Assembly: GCF_038095995.1 (NCBI RefSeq)
Contig: NZ_CP146005.1
Location: 310,001-374,000, forward strand
Source of the DNA: Mesomycoplasma ovipneumoniae
GTDB lineage: Bacteria; Bacillota_I; Bacilli_A; Mycoplasmatales; Metamycoplasmataceae
DNA length: 64,000 nt
Direction of reading: 5' to 3'
Shown: positions 1-8,520 of the stretch, in pieces
How the letters are laid out: each line of letters starts with the position of its first letter
Numbering within the stretch: position 1 is the stretch's first letter
Notes under the pieces: model-generated
Seen by the model: only the letters and a program-made list of their open reading frames with translations
What the model was told of the DNA's origin: nothing
Databases searched by the model: none
Position numbers and translations under genes: made by a program

Positions 1-978
1 AAGAAATATACAATTAACGACCTTTCTGAAAATGATCGTGAAGTTTATCAAGAGATAATGGAGAATGTTCTTAGAAGATACGGAATTGACCCCGCAATTG
101 TTCTTGAGGAACTCAAAAAACGAAAACAAGAGCAAGAAAAAGATAAAAACAAAATCGAAAATTCCACTAGAATTTGTAGTGTTTTTAACATTAATCGCAC
201 TTCTATTTATGAGAAAATAAGGGTAAAAAAACCACCAAAGAAAATGATTTATGATGAAAAATTACTTGAGTGAATTCGTGAAAATTTCCATTTGAATCGA
301 AAGGTAAAAGGCCGAGACATCCTATATAATATTTACATAAATCAGGGAAATTATGTAAGCACGTACGTGTTTCAAAAACACTACGAATTTTTAGGATTAA
401 AATCAATTGCTTATAAAAGGCAAGGAAAACCGGCGCCAAAAGAGAAAAAGTTTACACGAATTTGGACTGAAGATCATATCAAAGGTGAATTTTCCTCAGA
501 AAATTTTGGTGAAAAATGGTTTGCTGATATTAAATTTATCAAAATTAACAACGAATGATTTTACCTACACTCAATTATTGAAACAAAATCCAATTACTTG
601 CTCAATTTTTCGATTTCTAAAACAAGATTTTCAGAAGAAACTATAAACTTAGTGAAACAAACAATTAAAAAGTATAATATTAAACCAAAATTTTTCCATT
701 CAGATCATGGTGTGGAATATGCAAACTACAAATTTGCTAATTTTTTGAAGCAAAATGGTATCCAACAATCAATGTCACCAAAAGGAAATGCTCTTGCAAA
801 CCGCCCTATTGAATATTTTTATGCAGTTTTTCAACGCGAATTAATTAATATTGAGGGCGAAAATTTTGAAAATGTGGCTATTGCTTATCAAAAAATAAGT
901 TCATTTATTCATTGGTATAACTATGAAAGACCTCAAAGTTGCTTATCATATAAAACTCCAAGTTATTATATGAGGTAA
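1..978 (+). CDS. IS3-family transposase, DDE type, 5' truncated by the window edge
   Basis: Frame 1 is open from base 1 to the TAA at 976-978 if TGA (for example 271-273 and 556-558) is read as Trp. The visible 325 residues match the C-terminal part of the 415-residue protein reconstructed from the inverted copy at 6013-7720. They include a helix-turn-helix/coiled-coil N-terminal part rich in Lys and Glu and an rve integrase core. Catalytic residues are the D of FADIKF, the D of FHSDHG and the E of the YAVFQRE block about 35 residues later. The usual IS3 orfA/orfB frameshift is absent: the transposase is one long frame, as in IS1221 of swine mycoplasmas. Apart from the missing start, this copy looks functional. 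Confidence 0.85.
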
Positions 979-1083
979 ATTATTTGTCCAAATTTTTAAA
1001 ATGAACATGCTAGAAAAAATTAACAAAAGCGGTGTAATCAAAATCATAGGTAAAAAACTAATTGTCTGAGATTTTTCTACCAA
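1..1083 (+). mobile_element. IS3-family insertion sequence (IS1221-like), copy 1, left end outside the window
   Basis: Contains an intact transposase frame followed by about 105 bp of non-coding right end finishing at CTACCAA. The same right end, inverted, starts the second copy at 5908, which fixes the boundary. It abuts repeat element R1 just upstream of that repeat's -35 box. The left end lies upstream of base 1. Confidence 0.85.
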
Positions 1084-1429
1084 TTTAAATGCTTGGTCAA
1101 AAATAAAATTATGTTATAATAACCATCACTTAAGAATAATTAATAAATTTGATATTGAATTAAGGGGGAATTAGTTATGTTTTTTGTTTAATAAAATTAG
1201 ATAGTGCGAATTATCCATTATGTTTTTAAATATAATGGAATGCCTTAAATTTACCCGTTTAGAAATCTTAAAATTTAGGGCTTTTGGTTATTGTTCTTTC
1301 AAAACTTCATATGTTTTTTTAGGCTCGATGTAAGTAAAAACGAGTTTTCTTTTTACATTGAGTTTAAATAGTAGTTGTATTTTTTTTTATGATTTTTGTT
1401 ATTTTAAAATAAATTAATTTTTGCCAGTG

Positions 1430-2811
1430 GTAATGTTAAATATTTTGTGTTTTTAAAGTAAATTTATTTTGATAAAATTTATTATGAAGGACCAAAATAT
1501 GAAAAAACAGCAAAAAACATTATCCCCATTTGAGTTAGAAGCTAAAAAACTTGTTGACAAATACGCTGATTATAAAAAAATAAAAAAAGAAGATTTTCAC
1601 AACGAAATTTCGCATATGTTTAAAACTTTTACTGAGGCGCTCTTAAGGGCGGAATTAAGCCAACATTTAGGCTATGAAAAAAGTAACCGAAGCAAAAAAG
1701 GCGTGCATAGGCCAAATAAGCGAAACGGATTTTCGGACAAAACTGTGAATTATAATCATAATAGTTTTCGTCTAAAAATACCAAGAGATCGAAATGGCAC
1801 TTTTGAGAACAAATTACTCGGTAAATACGAAACAAATTTAGGCGATATCGAAGAGCAAGTGTTTTCACTTTTTGCATCAGGAATGTCATATGAAAATATT
1901 GTTAACACAATAAAAAGTATCTATAAAAAAGAAATAAGTAATGCCTGAATTTCTTCAGTTACTGACAAATTATTGCCTGAAATTGAAAAGTGAAAATCGC
2001 GAAAAATTGAGAATTCCTATCCAATTTTGTACATTGATGGGATGTTTTTTAATGTTAAAGAAAACGGTGTTTTTGTCAAAAAATCACTTTATCTTATTCT
2101 TGCAATTGATTGGGACGGAAATAAAAAAGCACTGGGATTTTGGATTAAAAATACCGAATCAGCAAGTAATTGACTTGATGTTTTTAACGAACTAAAAACT
2201 CGCGGGCTGGAAGATGTTCTAATAATTTCTTGCGATAATCTAAGCGGAATTAGTCAAGCAATTGAAGCGGTTTTCCCGCAAACAGATGTTCAAAAATGTG
2301 TTGTTCACCAAATTAGAAACTCGCTTTTAAAAGTTTCTAACAAAGACAAAAAAGAGTTTGTCCTTGATATGAAAAAGATTTATCAAGCGGCTAATCAAGA
2401 ATTTGCAATGCAAAATCTTGATAAATTTGCGGAAAAATGAGGCCAAAAATATCCTTCAATTATCAAGTCTTGGTATACAAATTTCGTTGAACTAACGACA
2501 TTTTTTAAATATCCATATGAATTGAGGCAAGCAATTTATACGACAAATTTAATTGAGTCAATGAATAGAATAATTAGGAAAAATACAAAAACAAAAGGCG
2601 GAATTCAAAGTGTAAATTACCTTTCAAAAATAACTTATTTAACTCTCCAAAACGCATCTACAAAATGACAAAAGGTAAGAAATTGATTCATGATTAAAAA
2701 ACAATTAGAAATTATTTTCCCTAATCGGTTAAATAATGTAAAATTAAATTAGATTACATTTCTATTTGAAAAATCCATAAAAATTTAAAACACAAGATTA
2801 TGAACACACCC
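1430..2811 (+). mobile_element. IS256-family insertion sequence, complete
   Basis: A 1382-bp element with one transposase gene. It is flanked by the 9-bp direct repeat TTGCCAGTG at 1421-1429 and 2812-2820, the size expected for IS256-family target duplications. It interrupts repeat R1, whose sequence rejoins perfectly when the insert and one repeat are removed. The ends form imperfect inverted repeats sharing a TTGTGTTTT core. Confidence 0.85.
1499..2752 (+). CDS. IS256-family (mutator-type) transposase
   Basis: A 417-residue DDE transposase of the IS256/MuDR class. The N-terminal DNA-binding part contains the SQHLGYEK block typical of the family. Acidic residues lie in LYIDGMFF and IISCDNLSG, followed by the family signature CVVHQIRNSLL, and the catalytic Glu in YTTNLIESMNR. 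Trp is encoded by TGA at 1946-1948 and several later sites. The start at 1499 is chosen because GAAGGA lies about 8 bases upstream; ATG 1484 is also in frame. The frame is uninterrupted, so the protein looks active. It is the only gene of the surrounding IS. Confidence 0.9.
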
Positions 2812-3128
2812 TTGCCAGTGTTTTAAACTAAAAAAGGTAGTTTAAAAATTTCATAATTTTGCTTTTCAAGCTAAAATTTTAGCTTTTTTAGTTTGCTTTC
2901 TTTGATTAATAAGTAGATTTTGCATTCATTAGTCTTAAAAAAGTCCCTAAAAACCAGACGCTTTTTTAAGATTACTTCATCAAACTGGGAAACACGGGAA
3001 ATACTGAAATTTTTTTAAATTTTTTAAACAAAATGTTCCAGTTTGATATTTTTTTAAATTTTTACTATATAATTTTAGGCAGAGTTATTAACTCTGTACA
3101 CATTTTTAAAATTTAGGAACTAAATTAT

Positions 3129-4574
3129 ATGAATGATAATTTTATTTTAAAATTTGCTTCAAAAAACATAAAAGAAAAAAAATTAACTTTCAGTACCGGC
3201 CTAATTCTGTGAGCGTTAATTGTTTTTGCTTATATGATTTTTGTCATAAATTGAGGATTTGCATCAGCTGGACTCAACGGAAAAGCTGGCGTAAGTGGAT
3301 ATTTAGGACATTTTTTTCCAGATGCTAGTGCTGCGCCTGGAACTGTGGTTAATCAAGCAGTTAACTGAGGAATTACAATCGGTCGTGGAATTGGATCGAT
3401 TCTAGTTGGTTGATTTATTGTAAAAATTTCGCATAAATATACCGTAGTATTGTCGCTCGTTTTAATGCTTTTTGGAATAGCAGCGCCTTATTCACCAACT
3501 TATGCAGGGTTTATAATTTTAAGAACTATTTTTGCAATTGGTGGAACAATGCAAATTGTTTTAATTCAACCAGTTGTTTCAAATTATTTAAATCCACGTC
3601 AAAAAGCGGTAATTTCACAGTTTTCACCGTTTTTTTACCCAATTGGTACAATAATTACACTTATTCCTTTTATATTGAATGATGTAATTCAAGCTTCTGT
3701 TCGTTCACATTGACAAACAATTTTCCTAGTAATTGGACTTTTAACACTTATTCCTTTAATTGGTTACATAATTTTAGGAGCAAAATTTGACCTGTATCCT
3801 TCAGCTTTAGCAAATCAAGCTAAACAAGAAAAGCTAACTTTAACAAGCTTTTTTAAACAAAAAGATACTTGATATTGAACAATTGTTTATGGTTCATGAC
3901 TTATTGCGGTTGTTTTCCCCTTTACATTTTCTAAGCCAATTTTTGCTCGTCTAATTGGTGATAGTGCCAATACTTTTAACCAAAAAATCTCAGTTTTCCT
4001 AATTGTTTTCTTATCAGGAATGTTTGTTGGCCCATTTACAGTCGGACTGTTTTCAAAATATAAACTTCAAAGACGTAAATATATAACAACAGTTATTTCC
4101 CTTGGTGTTCTTTTTTATGTTCTTGCTACCGTTGTTTTTGTTACAAAAGTAGGAAAAGACCCTCTAAGTGCAGAAACTTACAAAGATGGTTGAACTTGAT
4201 TATTTTTAATTTTAGGTCTTTTCATGGGAATTTGTCTCTGAGGTATTCAAGGTGTAATTCTTAATTTACCTCACGAATATCCAGGTGCAAATCCTAAAAG
4301 AGTCGGATTCCAATTTGGTCTTATTTGAGGACTAGGGTATGCCGCCTTTACAGTAGCGACAATAATAACTTCATTAATTAATACGCCTCCAGGTGTAGAT
4401 CTAAAAACAGCAGTTAATCCCGAAAATGTTGATGGATATGCCTTAGGTGCTTATATTGTAATTATTGGATTTTCACTTGCTTCTGCAATCGGACTTGCCT
4501 TTATAAAAGAACCTCATCCAAATTATAAGAAACTCTTAAAAATCCGTAAACTCTCAGATATTGAACGTATTTAA
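3129..4574 (+). CDS. Major facilitator superfamily transporter, possibly hexose-phosphate or sugar-acid permease
   Basis: A 481-residue polytopic membrane protein with about 12 hydrophobic segments, one frame with TGA as Trp throughout. The N-terminal half shows the MFS pattern of paired helices with a short basic loop after helix 2 (VKISHKYTVV). The central cytoplasmic loop is charged (about residues 235-260), and the C-terminal tail ends in a basic stretch. It sits directly upstream of lactate dehydrogenase but is separated by its own terminator, so the two are probably independent units. I associate this locus with the gene annotated as a hexosephosphate transporter in M. hyopneumoniae. 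The substrate is not visible in the sequence. It begins 130 bp after repeat R1. Confidence 0.75.
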
Positions 4575-4610
4575 TATTAAAAAAAATTTCATTTTTTTCA
4601 ATTAATTTGT

Positions 4611-4646
4611 AAAAAACAAGCAAAAGTATATTTTTGCTTGTTTTTT
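4611..4646 (+). terminator. Intrinsic terminator after the MFS transporter gene
   Basis: Perfect inverted repeat AAAAAACAAGCAAAA / TTTTTGCTTGTTTTTT with a 5-base loop and a T-run. It is symmetrical and could act on both strands. Confidence 0.8.
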
Positions 4647-4730
4647 ATTCAAAAATGTATTAAAATATTAGCATAACATTGATATTTAATATTTTTGTTA
4701 TAACCATTATTAAAAACTAGGAGATACAAT

Positions 4731-5678
4731 ATGAAGCCAATCAAAATCGCTCTAATCGGCGCAGGAAATGTTGGAAATTCATTTCTTTATGCAGCAATGA
4801 ATCAAGGTCTTGCATCTGAATACGGAATTATCGATATAAACCCTGATTTTGCAGAAGGAAATGCATTTGATTTTGAGGATGCCTCCGCTTCACTTTTGCG
4901 TCCTTTTTCAGTTCGCCGTTATGAGTATAGCGACCTAAAAGATGCAGATTTTATTTTAATTACAGCAGGAAGACCTCAAAAACCAGGTGAAACTCGACTT
5001 CAGTTAGTTGCAGATAATATTCGAATTATCCGTGATATTGCTTTTAAAGTTAAAGAAAGTGGCTTTAGCGGAATTACTGTTATTGCCTCAAACCCTGTTG
5101 ATGTTATTACTCGCGCTTACCGTGATGCTTCAGGATTTTCTGACCAAAAAGTTATTGGATCAGGAACAATTCTTGATACTGCAAGACTTCAATTTGAAAT
5201 TGCAAAAAGAGCAAAAATTGCCCCAAATTCAGTTCAGGCTTACGTAATGGGTGAGCATGGTGATTCATCTTTTGTTGCATATTCAAATATCAAAATTGCA
5301 GGTGAATGCTTCTGTCATTTTTCAGAACTAACCGGAATTAACGGCTCAAATTACGAAAAAGAGCTTGAATATCCAGTTTCACGTCGTGCTTATGAAATAA
5401 TTAACAGAAAAAGAGCAACATTTTACGGAATTGGTGCTGCATTAGCGCGAATTGTAAGCAACATTATCAACGACACAAAGAATATTCTAATTGTCGGTGC
5501 GAATTTACGTGGTCAGTACGGCTTTGATGGCGTAAATATTGGAGTTCCAGCGGTCCTTGGTGCAAATGGTATTGAAAAAATCATTGAAATTACACTCAAT
5601 GATAAAGAAAAAGAAAAATTCGCAAAATCAGTCGAAATTGTCGATACTATTTACAAAGACGCTATGAAAAATCTTTAG
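4731..5678 (+). CDS. ldh: L-lactate dehydrogenase (P36 antigen type)
   Basis: A 315-residue NAD-dependent dehydrogenase that reduces pyruvate to lactate and regenerates NAD+ for glycolysis in the cytoplasm. The N-terminal Rossmann motif is GAGNVGNSF (residues 10-18). The substrate-binding loop is AGRPQKPGETRLQL. The catalytic His lies in MGEHGDSSF at residue 176, and the preceding ASNPVDV block is characteristic of the LDH/MDH family. Gln at the start of the PQKPGE loop favours LDH over MDH. Shine-Dalgarno AGGAGA lies 7 bases upstream of ATG, and a strong terminator follows. In M. hyopneumoniae this is the immunogenic P36 protein. It is flanked by repeats on the 3' side. Confidence 0.95.
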   Translation: MKPIKIALIGAGNVGNSFLYAAMNQGLASEYGIIDINPDFAEGNAFDFEDASASLLRPFSVRRYEYSDLKDADFILITAGRPQKPGETRLQLVADNIRIIRDIAFKVKESGFSGITVIASNPVDVITRAYRDASGFSDQKVIGSGTILDTARLQFEIAKRAKIAPNSVQAYVMGEHGDSSFVAYSNIKIAGECFCHFSELTGINGSNYEKELEYPVSRRAYEIINRKRATFYGIGAALARIVSNIINDTKNILIVGANLRGQYGFDGVNIGVPAVLGANGIEKIIEITLNDKEKEKFAKSVEIVDTIYKDAMKNL

Positions 5679-5706
5679 TTTTCAAAGTCACACACTTAAA
5701 ATTTAA

Positions 5707-5736
5707 AAAAAAGCACTCCAAATCGGAGTGCTTTTC
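5707..5736 (+). terminator. Intrinsic terminator of ldh (also part of an old long direct repeat)
   Basis: AAAGCACTCC / GGAGTGCTTT stem with a 5-base loop and a short T-run. A slightly diverged copy of this terminator and its flanks lies at about 8288-8347, on the far side of repeat R2. Confidence 0.8.
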
Positions 5737-6012
5737 TTTAAATTCCTTATATTTCGAGTTTGGCAGTTTGGTGGAAAAAATTTAGTTTTTAGTGAGTATA
5801 AATAGGAAAAATACCTAAATCCATCTTTTTAACCTAAATTCTTAATTTTTATAGTTTTGAAATTATGCTTTTGCAAAAAAAAAAAAAAATGTTTGGTCTA
5901 AAATAAATTGGTAGAAAAATCTCAGACAATTAGTTTTTTACCTATGATTTTGATTACACCGCTTTTGTTAATTTTTTCTAGCATGTTCATTTTAAAAATT
6001 TGGACAAATAAT

Positions 6013-7720
6013 TTACCTCATATAATAACTTGGAGTTTTATATGATAAGCAACTTTGAGGTCTTTCATAGTTATACCAATGAATAAATGAACTTATTTTT
6101 TGATAAGCAATAGCCACATTTTCAAAATTTTGACCCTCAATATTAATTAATTCGCGTTGAAAAACTGCATAAAAATATTCAATAGGGCGGTTTGCAAGAG
6201 CATTTCCTTTTGGTGACATTGATTGTTGGATACCATTTTGCTTCAAAAAATTAGCAAATTTGTAGTTTGCATATTCCACACCATGATCTGAATGGAAAAA
6301 TTTTGGTTTAATATTATACTTTTTAATTGTTTGTTTCACTAAGTTTATAGTTTCTTCTGAAAATCTTGTTTTAGAAATCGAAAAATTGAGCAAGTAATTG
6401 GATTTTGTTTCAATAATTGAGTGTAGGTAAAATCATTCGTTGTTAATTTTGATAAATTTAATATCAGCAAACCATTTTTCCCGAGTTTCCCAGTTTTAAG
6501 ACAAAAATTCACTTTTTAGTGAATATAAATATGAAGAAACACCCGTAAATCGGTGTTTTTTTAATGTAAAACCTTAATTTTATAAGTAGCATTTGGTAGC
6601 ATTTTAAGTAATTTTATGGTATAATTATAAATTATGAAAAAACAAAAATTAACTAAGTTGGTTTAGTATCGATGTTGCAAAAATTAAGACAAAGGGTTGA
6701 ATTTAACACTTTAGATCAGCAAATTATATTTAAAAAACACGATGGTGTCCCTAGCGATCCAAACATTTGAAATAGATATGATTTTTACTTTGATATCTTA
6801 ATAAATCACTAATAAAATTGTAACCAACTTTTACCAAAAAACTTAAAAAAGTCCCTAAAACCGGATACTTTTTTAAAATTACCTTATGAAACTGGGAAAC
6901 TCGGGATTTTGATAAATTTAATATCAGCAAACCATTTTTCACCAAAATTTTCTGAGGAAAATTCACCTTTGATATGATCTTCAGTCCAAATTCGTGTAAA
7001 CTTTTTCTCTTTTGGCGCCGGTTTTCCTTGCCTTTTATAAGCAATTGATTTTAATCCTAAAAATTCGTAGTGTTTTTGAAACACGTACGTGCTTACATAA
7101 TTTCCCTGATTTATGTAAATATTATATAGGATGTCTCGGCCTTTTACCTTTCGATTCAAATGGAAATTTTCACGAATTCACTCAAGTAATTTTTCATCAT
7201 AAATCATTTTCTTTGGTGGTTTTTTTACCCTTATTTTCTCATAAATAGAAGTGCGATTAATGTTAAAAACACTACAAATTCTAGTGGAATTTTCGATTTT
7301 GTTTTTATCTTTTTCTTGCTCTTGTTTTCGTTTTTTGAGTTCCTCAAGAACAATTGCGGGGTCAATTCCGTATCTTCTAAGAACATTCTCCATTATCTCT
7401 TGATAAACTTCACGATCATTTTCAGAAAGATCGTTAATTGTATATTTCTTTTTTGGTTTGCGTGGAGATTTGATTTTTCCACGAGTACTAATTAAACTTT
7501 TCATATCATTATTATAAAACTTTTTTTGCCAATTTCTTATCAAATTATTAGCGTATATATGCAACATTCATTCTTTATCCGCTTTTTTACTTTTAGATTT
7601 GTTTTTGTAAATTTCTCTAAATTCTTCTGCAAAATCCAAAATTGCGTTTTTTAAGCCTCTAGATTCGGCAATTTTGATGTATTTAAATTTCTCTTCAATT
7701 GTGAATTTGTATTGTTTCAT
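6013..7720 (-). pseudogene. IS3-family transposase, interrupted by the 426-bp element
   Basis: Start ATG at 7720 (MKQYKFTIEEKFKYIK), with AAAGGTG upstream, reading on the minus strand. The frame is open to the insertion point at 6905/6906 and resumes at about 6445. After removal of 460 bp (426 plus one 34-bp duplication) the frame is exactly 416 codons. So the only lesion is the recent insertion. The residual sequence differs from copy 1 by very few residues (for example EGQNF for EGENF). The insertion falls between the first and second catalytic aspartates, so the product is inactive. It supplies the N-terminal sequence missing from copy 1. Confidence 0.9.
6480..6905 (+). mobile_element. 426-bp MITE-like element, copy A
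   Basis: Terminal inverted repeats CCCGAGTTTCCCAGTTT and their complement bound exactly 426 bp. The 34-bp perfect direct repeats at 6446-6479 and 6906-6939 are the target duplication within the IS3 transposase. Inside are a TTCACT/AGTGAA palindrome, a terminator-like hairpin (CACCC...GGTG with T-run), TATAAT at 6620-6625, a 10-codon mini-ORF at 6634-6666, and a 46-codon ORF at 6672-6812. A right-end hairpin (AAAAAAGT...ACTTTTTT) closes the element. No full transposase is encoded. Confidence 0.9.
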
Positions 7721-8378
7721 TTTGACACACCTTTTTTCGAATAAGTCTGAAATTGGTGTACTAATTTAATGTTTGGTCTAAAATAAAATTATGTTATAAT
7801 AAATCTCACTTAAGAATAATTAATAAATTTTGATATTGAATTAAGGAGGAATTAGTTATGTTTTTGCTGTAAAAAATCAGAAAATGCGAATTTTCCATTA
7901 TGTTTTTAAATATGATGGAATGCCTTAAATTTGACCGTTTAGAAATCTACAAATTTATGGCTTTTAATTATTGTTCTTTCAAAACTTCATATATTTTTTT
8001 AGGCTCAATGTAAGTAAAAACGAGTTTTCTATTTACATTGAGTTTAAATAGTAGTTGTTTTTTTTATGAGTTTTGTTAGTGTTTTAAACTAAAAAAGTAG
8101 TTTAAAAATTTCATAATTTTACTTTTTAAGTTAAAATTTTAGCTTTTTTAGTTTGCTTTATTTGATTAATAAGTAGATTTTGTATTCATGAGTGTTAGAT
8201 TTAAAATTCGTGTTTTTGCTTTTATAGTTATTTTTCCTGAGTTTCCGAGTTTGATGGCAAAAATTAAGACAAAGGGTTGAATTTAACACTTCAAATTTAA
8301 AGAAAAGCACTCCAAATCAGAGTGCTTTTCTTTAAATTATTTATAATTAAATTAATAATATGAGAGGTATACTATATT

Positions 8379-8462
8379 TGGTGGCTCATATCGGACTCGA
8401 ACCGATACGCATTGCTGCAGCAGGTTTTGAGTCTGCCGTGTCTACCATTCCACCAATGAGCC
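8379..8462 (-). tRNA. tRNA-Leu (anticodon CAA)
   Basis: 84-nt class II tRNA with a perfect 7-bp acceptor stem (GGCTCAT/ATGAGCC), TPsiC arm GGTTCGAGTCC, a variable arm and encoded CCA. The anticodon loop CTCAAAA gives CAA, reading UUG. The T at loop position 33 fixes the anticodon frame. Confidence 0.9.
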
Positions 8463-8520
8463 GTAAAAAGTTTTTAAAATTTATTGTTTTAAAGATAATT
8501 ATAATATAATTATATCAATC

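Larger units (their letters stand above)
1084..2998 (+). repeat. Repeat element R1 (structured RNA-like repeat), split by an IS256-family insertion
   Basis: R1 runs 1084-1429 and resumes at 2821-2998. It has TTGGTC (1093-1098), a 16-bp spacer, TATAAT (1115-1120) and the Shine-Dalgarno AAGGGGG. The mini-ORF at 1177-1191 encodes MFFV and stops at TAA. Hairpin I is at 1215-1238 and hairpin II at about 1242-1281. A boxA-like TTCTTTCAAAACTTC and a third hairpin (CTCGATGTAA with TTACATTGAG) follow. Its right end after the IS carries a hairpin and the terminal AAACTGGGAAACACGGG, related to the 426-bp element. The left end was removed or displaced by the IS3-family copy. Other members are at 5754, 15654, 22408 and 39692. 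Confidence 0.75.
5908..7764 (-). mobile_element. IS3-family insertion sequence (IS1221-like), copy 2, disrupted by a 426-bp element
   Basis: Inverted relative to copy 1. Removing the 426-bp insert and one 34-bp target duplication leaves a 1397-bp IS. The ends TTGGTAG... and ...GTACTAA form imperfect inverted repeats sharing TCAGAC. It is flanked by a 20-bp direct repeat, AATGTTTGGTCTAAAATAAA, at 5888-5907 and 7768-7787, which contains the R promoter -35 region. Confidence 0.85.
5754..8287 (+). repeat. Repeat element R2, split by the second IS3-family copy
   Basis: The left part (5754-5907) has the degenerate terminus TCGAGTTTGGCAGTTTGG and a 15-A tract just before TTGGTC. The right part (7765-8287) has TTGGTC 7773-7778, TATAAT 7795-7800, AAGGAGG and the mini-ORF 7858-7872 (MFLL, stop TAA). 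Hairpins, a boxA-like sequence and a further AAACTA/TAGTTT hairpin follow. The right edge is a decayed CCTGAGTTTCCGAGTTT terminus. Diverged direct repeats of about 60 bp (5693-5753 and about 8288-8347) flank it and look like an old, long target duplication that copied the ldh terminator. Confidence 0.7.

Noticed and set aside
6672..6812. 46-codon ORF in each 426-bp element as an independent gene
   Set aside because: No ribosome site and no family match; more likely a transposase fragment. Kept only as a finding.
1..8400. Prophage or integrative conjugative element as source of the repeats
   Set aside because: Only transposases and non-coding repeats are seen; no integrase, capsid, relaxase or conjugation genes.
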